Positions 17,311-26,109 of a stretch of 64,000 nucleotides of DNA are shown piece by piece. This DNA is from Parvibaculum sp963696585. GTDB taxonomy: Bacteria > Pseudomonadota > Alphaproteobacteria > Parvibaculales > Parvibaculaceae. Within the stretch, counting starts at the first letter, position 1. The number at the start of each line of letters is the position of its first letter. The notes beneath the pieces were generated by a model. The model ran no database searches. It had not been told where the DNA came from and saw nothing but the letters and a program-made list of their open reading frames with translations. Both the position numbers and the translations under genes were made by a program. The stretch is from the NCBI GenBank assembly GCA_963696585.1, contig CAVOKW010000012.1, positions 1 to 64,000 on the forward strand, given 5' to 3'.

Positions 17311-19404
17311 TCAGGCCTTGTCGGCTATGGCGAGCGCGAAAGAGAAGACGAGGGCTGTCTCCTTCAGCCGTTCAAATCGTCCGGACGCGCCGCCATGGCC
17401 GGCATCCATGTTTATCTTGAGAAGCGTCAACCGGTCATCGATGCGCAGGCTGCGCAGCTTCGCCACCCATTTGGCAGGCTCCCAATAGGTGACGCGCGGA
17501 TCGGTGAGCCCGCCCAGCGCGAAGATATGCGGATAGGCCTGGGCCCGCACATTATCGTAGGGACTATAGGACGCCATGTAGCGATAGGCCGCCTCGCTCT
17601 CGATGGGATTGCCCCATTCATTCCATTCCGGCGGCGTCAGCGGCAAGCTTGCGTCAAGCATGGTTGTCAGCACATCGACAAATGGCACTTCGGCAATGAT
17701 CCCGTTGAAGAGATCGGGCGCCATATTGGCGACAGCCCCCATGAGCATGCCGCCAGCGCTGCCGCCCTGCGCGATGATGGCGCCGCGTGCGGTGAGGCCC
17801 TGCGCGATCAGATGCTCGCCCGCCGCTATGAAATCCTTGAACGTGTTGATCTTCCTGTTGCGCTTGCCATTGCTGTACCAGCGATAGCCCTTTTCCATGC
17901 CGCCGCGAATATGCGCAATCGCATAAACAAAACCCCGATCCGCGAGCGACAAGGCGCTGATCGAAAAGGAGGAGGGAATGGTGATGCCATAGGAGCCATA
18001 GCCATAAAGCAGGCAGGGCGCAGAGCCATCAATCGGCAGATCCTTGCGATAGAGCAGCGAGATCGGTACAAGCTCGCCATCATGTGATGTCGCGAAAATG
18101 CGTCGCGTCACATAATCGGCCGGATTGTGACCGGAGGGAATTTCCTGCCGTTTGCGCAAGGTCCGCTCGCGGCTCTCCATGTCATAGTCATAAACTTCCG
18201 CAGGCGTCGTCATCGACGAATAGGAGAAGCGCAGCGCACCGGTGTCATATTCATAGCCAGAGCCCATATGCAGCTCATAGGCTTCCTCGGTAAAGGCGAT
18301 TTCATGTTCGGCGCCATCAGCCAATCGCTGAATAATGATGCGGTTGAGCCCATCGCGCCGTTCACTGCGGACAAAATGTCGGGCAAAGGCAACATGCGAG
18401 AGAATGAGCGTGCCGGAACGATGCGGCACAAAATCGCGCCATGAGCCGCGATCGGTCTTGTCATATGGGGTCGTGGCGATCTTGAAGTCTTCCGCCTCGT
18501 CGGCATTTGTCAGGATCAGAAAGCGGCGATTGGCAGCATCATCTTCCACATCATACTCAACCCCGTTTTCACGCGCGGCGAAGAGCTGAGGCTTCGTCTC
18601 GGGCTTGTCAGCCGGAATGAACCAGACTTCGCTCGTCTCATGGTCGTGGCTGCTGATGGCGATGAAGCGGCCACTTTGTGTCTTGCCGACACCCACAAAA
18701 AACCCTTCGTCAGCTTCTTCGTAAACGAGCGTGTCCGAGGTTTGTGAATTGCCGATCACATGGCGTTTGACGCGCAGGGGGCGATGCTCCTCATCGACTT
18801 CCGTGTAGAAGAAACTGGCCGACTGCGCATCCCATGCGGTACCCGGCGAGGTGTCCGGCACGTCGTCGACGAGATCCTTGCCCGTCGCCAGATCGCGGAT
18901 GCGGATGGTAAAAAACTCCGAACCCTTGCGATCGGCTGACCACGCCGCGTAACGATGATCAGGCGAATGATCGACGTCACCTATTTTGAAATAGGCTTCG
19001 CCCTGCGCTTCGACATTGCCGTCAATCAGGACTTGCTCAACGCCGGCTTCATCACGACGACAGAATATCGGATGCTGCGAACCGACCGCATAGCGTGTGT
19101 AATATTGACAGGCGCCGTCTTTCAGGGGGACGGAGCTGTCATCTTCCTTGATACGCGCTTTCATTTCGGCAAACAGCGTTTCGCGCAGCGCATCGAGTGG
19201 CTTGAGGGTTTCTTCCGTATAGCTGTTTTCAGCTTCGAGATAGGCGCGAATGTCAGGCGCAAGAATCTCCGGCTGTCGCATGACCTCGCGCCACTTCGCG
19301 TCGCGCAGCCAGGCATAGGGATCGACCCGCGTGATGCCGTGATGTGTGTCCGGCATCGAGCGGATGTCCGCCTTGGGAGCTTGAAGTGGGGGCGTGAGTT
19401 TCAT
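17311..19404 (-). CDS. ptrB: S9A prolyl oligopeptidase family, oligopeptidase B-like
   Basis: The 697-residue serine peptidase has the N-terminal seven-bladed propeller and C-terminal alpha/beta hydrolase domain of the S9A family. The catalytic Ser lies in AQGGSAGGMLMGAVAN, the Asp in the LGGLTDPRV region and the His in DAGHGGASGRF. Other landmarks are DPYAWLRD near the N-terminus and LLYGYGSYGITIPSSFS before the active site. Acidic EVPFVDVLTTM and related residues fit oligopeptidase B, which cleaves short peptides after Arg/Lys. No signal peptide is present, so it acts in the cytoplasm. AGGATC precedes the ATG at 19404; the frame extends further upstream through a terminator and is not coding there. 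Confidence 0.9.
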   Translation of the reverse strand: MKLTPPLQAPKADIRSMPDTHHGITRVDPYAWLRDAKWREVMRQPEILAPDIRAYLEAENSYTEETLKPLDALRETLFAEMKARIKEDDSSVPLKDGACQYYTRYAVGSQHPIFCRRDEAGVEQVLIDGNVEAQGEAYFKIGDVDHSPDHRYAAWSADRKGSEFFTIRIRDLATGKDLVDDVPDTSPGTAWDAQSASFFYTEVDEEHRPLRVKRHVIGNSQTSDTLVYEEADEGFFVGVGKTQSGRFIAISSHDHETSEVWFIPADKPETKPQLFAARENGVEYDVEDDAANRRFLILTNADEAEDFKIATTPYDKTDRGSWRDFVPHRSGTLILSHVAFARHFVRSERRDGLNRIIIQRLADGAEHEIAFTEEAYELHMGSGYEYDTGALRFSYSSMTTPAEVYDYDMESRERTLRKRQEIPSGHNPADYVTRRIFATSHDGELVPISLLYRKDLPIDGSAPCLLYGYGSYGITIPSSFSISALSLADRGFVYAIAHIRGGMEKGYRWYSNGKRNRKINTFKDFIAAGEHLIAQGLTARGAIIAQGGSAGGMLMGAVANMAPDLFNGIIAEVPFVDVLTTMLDASLPLTPPEWNEWGNPIESEAAYRYMASYSPYDNVRAQAYPHIFALGGLTDPRVTYWEPAKWVAKLRSLRIDDRLTLLKINMDAGHGGASGRFERLKETALVFSFALAIADKA

Positions 19405-19442
19405 GTTGATCCTGAAAGAGTAATTGAAGCCTGAAACGAAGA

Positions 19443-19470
19443 AAGGCCCCGTGCTTTCGCAAGGGGCCTT
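19443..19470 (-). terminator. Rho-independent terminator of the MaoC gene
   Basis: AAGGCCCC (19443-19450) pairs with GGGGCCTT (19463-19470) around a 12-base loop, and on the minus strand the stem is followed by a T-rich stretch (TTTCTTCGTTT). It lies just past the stop codon of the MaoC gene and upstream of the peptidase start. Confidence 0.75.
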
Positions 19471-19492
19471 CCATCCTAGACGATGCCGGAGA

Positions 19493-19945
19493 TCACTCGT
19501 AGAGGATCGCCAGTGTTTCGGCAACCATGGCGGGGCGTTCGACGCCCTCGATTTCGATGGTCACATTACTGACGATCTGCTGGCCGCCCGCCTTGGGCTG
19601 AACGTCCTTCAGGGTCACCCGGGCGCGCACGCGCGAGCCAACCGGCACCATATTGGTGAAGCGAACCGAATTGGACCCATAATTGATGCCGCGTGTCACG
19701 CTCTTGATGCCGCTGATCTTGCTCATGAGCTCAGGCAGCATGGACAGCGTCAGATAGCCATGGGCAATCGTGCCAGTGCCCAACTCACGCTGTGTACGAG
19801 CCGGATCGACATGGATCCACTGGTGATCGCCTGTCGCATCGGCAAACAGGTTGACGCGAGCCTGATCAATCATGACCCAGTCGCTGACGCCGATTTCCTT
19901 GCCCTTTTCGGCAGCATATTCGGCGATGGAATTGAAAACGCGCAT
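19493..19945 (-). CDS. MaoC-family (R)-specific enoyl-CoA hydratase
   Basis: A 150-residue hot-dog-fold protein with the MaoC/PhaJ signature DWVMIDQARVNLFADATGDHQWIHVD in pieces (FADATGDHQWIH holds the catalytic Asp and His) and AHGYLTLSMLPELM. Such enzymes hydrate trans-2-enoyl-CoA to (R)-3-hydroxyacyl-CoA and can feed polyhydroxyalkanoate synthesis, which is consistent with a phasin gene elsewhere in the window. AGGGAGGA upstream fixes the ATG at 19945. A terminator follows it, so it is transcribed alone. Confidence 0.9.
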   Translation of the reverse strand: MRVFNSIAEYAAEKGKEIGVSDWVMIDQARVNLFADATGDHQWIHVDPARTQRELGTGTIAHGYLTLSMLPELMSKISGIKSVTRGINYGSNSVRFTNMVPVGSRVRARVTLKDVQPKAGGQQIVSNVTIEIEGVERPAMVAETLAILYE

Positions 19946-20111
19946 GTCGTCCTCCCTTTGGGGTTCGGCTTGGTGGTCCGTTCTTCGCTGCGCTCCACAT
20001 GCGGGAGGGGAGGCAGAAATTGCGGTTAACCTACAAGCCGGAGCGGGCTGCGCCAAGGATCAAACCCGATCAACCCTGCGCAGTTCCCGCTCTCCCATGG
20101 ACAGGAACGCC

Positions 20112-20615
20112 TCACATGGAGAGGCGAATGCGCACGCGGCGGTCTTCCTCGGCATCCCATGTCAGGGTTTCTTCAAGCCAACCCCAGGCTTCGCCTTCAT
20201 ATTCGATGGCAATCTGCGCGGCGGGCCAGCCGAGATTTTCAAAGGCCTGCGCCACATTGGCCGAACGTTTGCGCGACAAGGCGGCATTGGCGGCGGCATC
20301 GCCCGTCTTGCTGGACTTGCCAAACAGGCAGATCTGCTGGACATTCTGTCCCTTGGCGATCTCGAAGATGCGCTGGATATCGCCGTGATATTTGGGGTCG
20401 AGGCGGCTCGAATTGGTGTCGAAATAGATGAAATATTCCTTGTCGAACTTCTTGCCGGGCGACTTGTTGTTGCAGCTATGGCCGGTGGAATAGACCTCGC
20501 CTGCCTGCGCCGGACCCGACAGGGCACCGCCGGATGGGATGAGGCCGACAAGACCCGCAAAGGCAATCGCGGCCATGCAAGCCTGGCTGCGGCGTTTCTG
20601 ACCTGGATGTTTCAT
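20112..20615 (-). CDS. OmpA-like domain periplasmic protein
   Basis: About 167 residues with a basic N-terminus, a hydrophobic signal segment (residues 13-40) and an OmpA/MotB-like peptidoglycan-binding domain: YFIYFDTNSSRLDPKYHGDIQRI and ALSRKRSANVAQAFENLGWP, where Asn-Arg-type contacts would hold diaminopimelate. A pair of cysteines (HSCNNKSPGKK and QQICLFGKSS) could form a disulfide. The ATG at 20615 begins right at the signal. It lies at the end of the acyl-CoA ligase gene on the same strand but 80 bases away, so co-transcription is possible without functional implication. Confidence 0.7.
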   Translation of the reverse strand: MKHPGQKRRSQACMAAIAFAGLVGLIPSGGALSGPAQAGEVYSTGHSCNNKSPGKKFDKEYFIYFDTNSSRLDPKYHGDIQRIFEIAKGQNVQQICLFGKSSKTGDAAANAALSRKRSANVAQAFENLGWPAAQIAIEYEGEAWGWLEETLTWDAEEDRRVRIRLSM

Positions 20616-20697
20616 GCTGTTCGCTCCATCTGATTTGCGCCCCCGCGCCCAGAATGGAGCCTGAGCGAGGGGGGCGCAAGCCAAAGCAAGCGTCAGG

Positions 20698-22245
20698 TCA
20701 GACGATCTTGGAGTCGCGATTGCCCCAATAACGATCCCGGATAAGGCGCTTGTAGAGCTTGCCCGTGGGGTGGCGCGGCAATTCCTGGTCAAAGTCGATG
20801 CTGCGCGGACATTTGATGGCCGAGAGCTGGCTCTTGCAATAATCCATCAGTTCCTGCGCGAAGGCCGGTGTCGCATCAGCCCAATTGACGGGCTGCACCA
20901 CCGCCTTCACTTCCTCGCCGAAATCTTCATTGGGCACGCCAATGACGGCCACATCGGCCACCCTGGGATGCATGATGAGCAGATTTTCGGCTTCCTGCGG
21001 GTAGACATTGACACCACCGGAAATGATCATGAAGGCCTTGCGGTCGGTGAGATAGAGATAGCCTTCCTCATCCACGCGTCCGATATCGCCAAGCGTTGAC
21101 CAGCCTTTGGGATGGCGCGACTCCTGTGTCTTGCCAGGGTCGTTGTGATATTCAAACTTCACATCGCTCTCGAAATAGATGGTGCCGGCTTCGTTGACCG
21201 GCAATTCGACGCCTTCATCATCGCAAATATGAATGATGCCCAGAAGTGCCTTGCCGACCGAGCCCTTATGCGAGAGCCATTCTTCCGAATTGAGTGCGCA
21301 AAAGCCATTGCCCTCGGAGCCGGCGTAATATTCGTGGATCACCGGACCCCACCACGCAATCATCTGCTCCTTCACCGGAATGGGGCAGGGCGCCGCAGCG
21401 TGAATGGCAACCTTCAGGCTGGAGACATCATATTTTTGACGCTCCGCTTCCGGTATCTTCAGCATACGCACAAACATCGTCGGCACCCACTGGCTATGGC
21501 TGATCTTGTAGGCCCCGATGAGGCGCAGCGCTTCTTCCGCATCGAAATGTTCCATGACGACAACAGTGCCGCCCAGGCGCTGCACACTCATGCAATAGCG
21601 CAAGGGCGCGGCATGATAGAGCGGGGCCGGCGAGAGATAGATGCTGTTTTCATCAAGGCCATAAAGGAATTGCGTCAGCGCAATCAACCCCGGCGGCTCA
21701 TCGATTCCGGCGCCCGTCAGCGGATGGCGAATGCCCTTGGGGCGGCCTGTCGTACCCGAAGAATAGAGCATGTCCGTGCCCGCCACTTCATCGGCAATTG
21801 GCGTCACCGGCATCTTGTCGCGTTCGGCCTCATAGGACTGGTAGCCCGCGATGTCGCCATTGACGCTGAAGCGATGCTGAACCTGATCGATGTGATGGCC
21901 GGTAATGAGCTCGACCGCCGTCTTTTCCAGGGCCTTGGAGGTGAAGAAGACTTTTGCGCCGCAATCCTTGACGATATAGGCGATTTCGCCAGCCGTCAGG
22001 CGCGAGGAGACGGCCGTGAAGTACAGGCCGGAACGCTGCGCCGCCCAGCAGATTTCCAGAAAGCAGGCATTATTGTCCATGAAGATGGCGATGGCATCGC
22101 CGACCTTCAATCCGCATTGACGCAAGAGATGCGCGGTCTGATTGGAGCGCTCATCAAGCTGCCGATAGCTGATGCTCTCGCCCGTCGAGGCCATGATATA
22201 GGCCGGTTTGTCCGGATGTTTCCGGGCATGAATATATGGATGCAT
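20698..22245 (-). CDS. Acyl-CoA synthetase (AMP-dependent ligase, ANL superfamily)
   Basis: The 515-residue ligase activates a carboxylic acid with ATP and CoA. Core motifs are MLYSSGTTGRPKGIRHP (A3 phosphate loop), EYYAGSEGNGF (A5), STLGDIGRVDEEGYLYLTDR (A7/A8 hinge) and HPTGKLYKRLIRDRYW with the catalytic Lys. AAAGGAGACGG supports the ATG at 22245. It is divergent from a crotonase gene, with 218 bases between the starts, which suggests a shared fatty- or steroid-acid breakdown role; the exact substrate cannot be read from sequence. Confidence 0.9.
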   Translation of the reverse strand: MHPYIHARKHPDKPAYIMASTGESISYRQLDERSNQTAHLLRQCGLKVGDAIAIFMDNNACFLEICWAAQRSGLYFTAVSSRLTAGEIAYIVKDCGAKVFFTSKALEKTAVELITGHHIDQVQHRFSVNGDIAGYQSYEAERDKMPVTPIADEVAGTDMLYSSGTTGRPKGIRHPLTGAGIDEPPGLIALTQFLYGLDENSIYLSPAPLYHAAPLRYCMSVQRLGGTVVVMEHFDAEEALRLIGAYKISHSQWVPTMFVRMLKIPEAERQKYDVSSLKVAIHAAAPCPIPVKEQMIAWWGPVIHEYYAGSEGNGFCALNSEEWLSHKGSVGKALLGIIHICDDEGVELPVNEAGTIYFESDVKFEYHNDPGKTQESRHPKGWSTLGDIGRVDEEGYLYLTDRKAFMIISGGVNVYPQEAENLLIMHPRVADVAVIGVPNEDFGEEVKAVVQPVNWADATPAFAQELMDYCKSQLSAIKCPRSIDFDQELPRHPTGKLYKRLIRDRYWGNRDSKIV

Positions 22246-22463
22246 GTCGCCGTCTCCTTTGGTGCCCGTATTCTTTTGCCGGGCGTCGCGTGCCGGGCTT
22301 CGCTTTTCAGCGCACCCGTTGTTATATCTTTGGCAGGGCAAGCTGGTTCCCGCTTCGCTGAAGACACAGCATGTCGCGCGCGCCGTCAACCGCCGCCATG
22401 TTGACGCAGCGGCAGGAACGCCAAGCCGTCAATAAAAAGAGCTGGAGGCTCAGGGAGAAGATC

Positions 22464-23369
22464 ATGGCATTTGCGACCATCAAATATGACGTGGCTGACA
22501 ACATTCTGACAATCACGCTGAACCGGCCCGACAAACTCAATGCCTTTACCGGCAAGATGGCGCTGGAACTGATCGAGGCTTTTGACAAGGCCGATGCGGA
22601 TGATGAGGTGCGTGCGATCATCGTGACAGGCGAGGGGCGCGCCTTCTGCGCCGGTGCCGATCTTTCAGGCGGCGCCAAGACATTTGACTATGATAAGCTC
22701 GACAATCGTCCCGACAAACAGGGCAGCCCCGTGCGCCCGGACGGGACGGTCGATTGGAGCCATGAGGCCGTTCGCGATAGCGGTGGCCGTGTGACACTGC
22801 GTATCTATGAATGCCTCAAACCGGTGATTGCGGCGGTGAACGGCCCGGCTGTCGGCATCGGCGCCACCATGCAGCTCGCCATGGATATTCGCCTCGCCTC
22901 GGAAGAGGCCCGCTTTGGCTTCGTCTTCGCCCGGCGCGGCATTGTGCCGGAAGCCTGCTCAAGCTGGTTCCTGCCACGCATTGTCGGCATCAGCCAGGCG
23001 CTGGAATGGACATTTACCGGCCGCGTCTTCCCGGCGCAGGAAGCGCTCGAAGGCGGTCTCGTGAAAAAGATCTACAAGGCGGATGAATTGCTGCCTGCCG
23101 CCCGCGCGTTGGCGCGCGAAATCGTCGACAACACGGCCCCTGTCTCCGTCGCCCTGTCGCGTCAATTGCTCTGGCGCATGGCGGGTGCCGATCATCCGAT
23201 GGAAGCGCACAAGCTGGACAGCCGTTCCATCTATTCGCGCGGTGCATCGGATGATGCCAGGGAAGGCGTCATGTCCTTCCTCGAAAAACGCCCGGCGAAA
23301 TATCCCAACAAGGTCTCAAAGGACATGCCGAGCTTCTTCCCCTGGTGGCAGGATCGTCCCTACAAGTAG
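22464..23369 (+). CDS. Enoyl-CoA hydratase/isomerase (crotonase) family protein
   Basis: The 301-residue crotonase-fold protein has the oxyanion-hole motifs GRAFCAGADLSGG and AVNGPAVGIGATMQLAMDIRLAS in pieces, and a candidate catalytic Glu in RRGIVPEACSSWFLPRIVG. A stretch of about 35 residues after the first motif is longer than in classical enoyl-CoA hydratases. CAGGGAGAAG precedes the ATG at 22464. It is divergent from the acyl-CoA ligase and converges with an MFS gene three bases beyond its stop. Confidence 0.9.
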   Translation: MAFATIKYDVADNILTITLNRPDKLNAFTGKMALELIEAFDKADADDEVRAIIVTGEGRAFCAGADLSGGAKTFDYDKLDNRPDKQGSPVRPDGTVDWSHEAVRDSGGRVTLRIYECLKPVIAAVNGPAVGIGATMQLAMDIRLASEEARFGFVFARRGIVPEACSSWFLPRIVGISQALEWTFTGRVFPAQEALEGGLVKKIYKADELLPAARALAREIVDNTAPVSVALSRQLLWRMAGADHPMEAHKLDSRSIYSRGASDDAREGVMSFLEKRPAKYPNKVSKDMPSFFPWWQDRPYK

Positions 23370-23371
23370 GA

Positions 23372-24634
23372 TCAGCGGGCCAGACCTCCCGGCGCGGCGA
23401 CATGCCGGGGGGCCTTCATCGACCAGAGCGGCGTGAAGAAGAAGACGCAGAGCCACAAAATCAGCATCAGCGCGCAAGGGATCAGCAACGCATCCTGAGG
23501 TCCAAGCCAATGGATGACATAGCCCGTCAGGGCGGCGCCGATGGGGCCGCCGCCCATTGAGCCGAGTTGAAATCCTGCCAGCATCCGGCCCCGCATCGCT
23601 TCAGATGAATCGACCTGAACGATTGAGCGCGAAATCGTCATGGCGACGCCCGACCCAAGACCCCAGATCAGGGCGAGGACGGCAACGGCCCAGATGGGCG
23701 GCTGGATATGAATGAGCAGCATGACAGTGACGCTGATTATGGACATCAGCATGATGACCCGACCTTGATGCTGAATGGCGCCAAAGCGGCTGACCATCAG
23801 GGAGGAGAGACCGATACCGGCAAAGAAGCTCATGAGCAGCAGGCCCATTTGCAGCGAGTCACCGTGATAGACATCGCGCACGAGAATGGGAAAGAGCACC
23901 ATGAAGATGCCCATGAACAGGACACCGCCAAAAAACTGGAAAATCAGGACCGGCCGGATGCGGTCGCTTGCCCAGATCGCCTTGAGACCATCGAGCACAT
24001 CGCGCAGCGGCGAGCGGGCCTTGTCGAAGGCATGCAGGGACGGCGCCGGCAACAGACGCGTCACGGTGAAGGCGGAAAAGGCGATCAGCAGACATTGCGA
24101 GAACAACAAGAGCGGCACCCCGATCCTGTTCGCCGTACCGCCCAGCATGAAGCCGATGACCTGCCCCAGAAACTGACCACCCATGGCAAGCGCAACGGCA
24201 TGCTGGATGTTGCCGCCTTGCCGCGCCATGACGACGCGCGACAAGAGACTGTCGCGCGCAGGAACAATAAAGCCGCCAAGCGTCGAGAGCAGGATTGCGT
24301 AACAGATCATCGCCCAATAACTCAGATTATCGGTCAGGATCACGGCGGCCAGCAGCATCGGCGGAAAGATGGAAATGATCAGCAAACGGAAGAGATGCGA
24401 TCGCAATTCGGCGCGGTCGGCAATCGCGCCGCCAAAAAGACCGACCAGCAGCATCGGTAGCATCGATAGCATCTGCGCGATGCCGAGTTGATCGGACGAT
24501 ACATTGAGGACAAAAGCGAGAATCCAGGGCACGATAACGGCCTGAATGCCCGTCGAGATGAAGTAGCTCCAGACGCCGCGCAAATACCAGGCAAGTCGGT
24601 CGCCAGGGACACGACTTTCATCTTTGTCCGTCAT
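23372..24634 (-). CDS. MFS transporter (second of two adjacent paralogues)
   Basis: A 420-residue twelve-helix major-facilitator protein of the MFS_3/EntS-like exporter type, with GLFGGAIADRAELRSHLFRL as the loop 2-3 signature and VPARDSLLSRVV later on. GAAGGAGC precedes the ATG at 24634, only three bases after the stop of the upstream paralogue, so the two are an operon. Both share length, the ARDS-L motif and overall helix pattern, pointing to a tandem duplication followed by divergence, or to a heterodimer. Substrate unknown. Confidence 0.88.
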   Translation of the reverse strand: MTDKDESRVPGDRLAWYLRGVWSYFISTGIQAVIVPWILAFVLNVSSDQLGIAQMLSMLPMLLVGLFGGAIADRAELRSHLFRLLIISIFPPMLLAAVILTDNLSYWAMICYAILLSTLGGFIVPARDSLLSRVVMARQGGNIQHAVALAMGGQFLGQVIGFMLGGTANRIGVPLLLFSQCLLIAFSAFTVTRLLPAPSLHAFDKARSPLRDVLDGLKAIWASDRIRPVLIFQFFGGVLFMGIFMVLFPILVRDVYHGDSLQMGLLLMSFFAGIGLSSLMVSRFGAIQHQGRVIMLMSIISVTVMLLIHIQPPIWAVAVLALIWGLGSGVAMTISRSIVQVDSSEAMRGRMLAGFQLGSMGGGPIGAALTGYVIHWLGPQDALLIPCALMLILWLCVFFFTPLWSMKAPRHVAAPGGLAR

Positions 24635-24637
24635 GTC

Positions 24638-25879
24638 TCACAGCTCCTTCTCGTGATAGGCCCACAAGGGAGATAGAAAGCGCAGCGCAAGCAGGATGGC
24701 AAGCATCATGGCGCTCGGCACCCACAAGGCATGAAACACGCCAAGCCACCCGACCAGGAAACCCATGAAAAGTGCGCCAATGGGGGCGCCGCCGGAAAAA
24801 CCAAGTTGATAGAGCGCCAGCACGCGGGCGCGATGACTTTCCGGCGCCGTCAGTTGCACGATAGTGCGGCCCATCGTCATGCTGGTACCGGCGCCGAGCC
24901 CCCAGATGAAAACCAGGATGCTGAGCAGCCAGAATGGCATGGGGAAAGAGAGGGCAAACAGGATGAGGAAACCGCACGACAATGAGCCTATCATCATGCG
25001 GCCACGGTAATGAATGTGGCCGACGCGCAGCAGAACGACATTGGCTGCGATGGTGCCGCCCCAGAAACAGATATTGATGATGCTGAGTTCGCGTACCCCG
25101 CCGCCAAACACATCGCGCGCCATGATCGGCAACACAACGAGATAGCTGCCGACATAAAACAGGCCCACGGCAAACATCATGGCAATCACGAGCGAGACCA
25201 TGACCGAAGAGCGCGCCGTAGCAATGCCATCAAGAATTTGGCTGAGACGGCTTTCGGTCGTGGCCAGATTGGTCGGTGGCAAGGGCGCGAGCTTGTAAGA
25301 GGCATAACCACCCCCCAGCATGACGAGCATCTGCACCACGAGCAAAATCGGCGTTCCTGTCGTGGCGGCAAGCGCGGCCATCAACATGCCGACAAGCTGG
25401 GAGCCCATCTGTGTGCCCACGGCCATGACGACAGCCTGCTGGATGCCGCGCCCGGCAACGCGTGTCAGTGCCGAGTCGCGCGCAGGCATGGCAAAGGCGC
25501 CAAGTGTTCCCATGGCGAGCGCATAGGCGATCAGCACGCCATAGCTGAGCGTGCCCAATTCAAATACCAGCGCCAGCAGGATCGGTGGAATGGTGGCCAG
25601 CAGATGCACGCGAATGAGAATGCGCCGCACATCGGAATGGTCCGCCGCCGCGCCCCCCAGCAGCATGAAAACCAGCGAAGGCACCATCAGCGACATTTGC
25701 GCCATGCCGACACGCGCGGGTGATTCATGCAGCACATTGGCGACAAGATAAGGGAAGAGGACAAGCTGGATGCCCAGACTGACAAACCAGCTTGCCTGCC
25801 CTCCGAGATAAAGACGCAATCGCCGGAGCCGCGCCTGATCATCAGATGGCGTCAGGGCTCCGTTATCAAGTTCGCTCAT
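24638..25879 (-). CDS. MFS transporter (first of two adjacent paralogues)
   Basis: The 413-residue protein has twelve hydrophobic segments, an N-terminal cytoplasmic tail (about 25 residues) and the MFS signature LLGGAAADHSDVRRILIRV between helices 2 and 3, with MPARDSALTRVAGRGIQQAV in the central region. It is paralogous to the following gene and translationally close-coupled to it. The 230-base region upstream holds its promoter and that of the divergent histidine kinase. Confidence 0.88.
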   Translation of the reverse strand: MSELDNGALTPSDDQARLRRLRLYLGGQASWFVSLGIQLVLFPYLVANVLHESPARVGMAQMSLMVPSLVFMLLGGAAADHSDVRRILIRVHLLATIPPILLALVFELGTLSYGVLIAYALAMGTLGAFAMPARDSALTRVAGRGIQQAVVMAVGTQMGSQLVGMLMAALAATTGTPILLVVQMLVMLGGGYASYKLAPLPPTNLATTESRLSQILDGIATARSSVMVSLVIAMMFAVGLFYVGSYLVVLPIMARDVFGGGVRELSIINICFWGGTIAANVVLLRVGHIHYRGRMMIGSLSCGFLILFALSFPMPFWLLSILVFIWGLGAGTSMTMGRTIVQLTAPESHRARVLALYQLGFSGGAPIGALFMGFLVGWLGVFHALWVPSAMMLAILLALRFLSPLWAYHEKEL

Positions 25880-26109
25880 GAGGGCGTCGCCGCTTTCGGC
25901 CGGTTGTCGGCCTTGTTGGTATGCGCATGGTTGCCGGGATGAGGCTATATCATCCGGCCTGTCTTGCCAGCCTCACCGCGCCATCTGTGAAATATTTTTG
26001 ACGCTGCGCATTTGCCGGGCATTTTTCAGTCTCCCTTAAGGAGCCTTGATCAGAATGCCGGGCTGCGAGACGTCACTTCCAGCCGCCCCCCATCTTATCA
26101 GGCACCCAT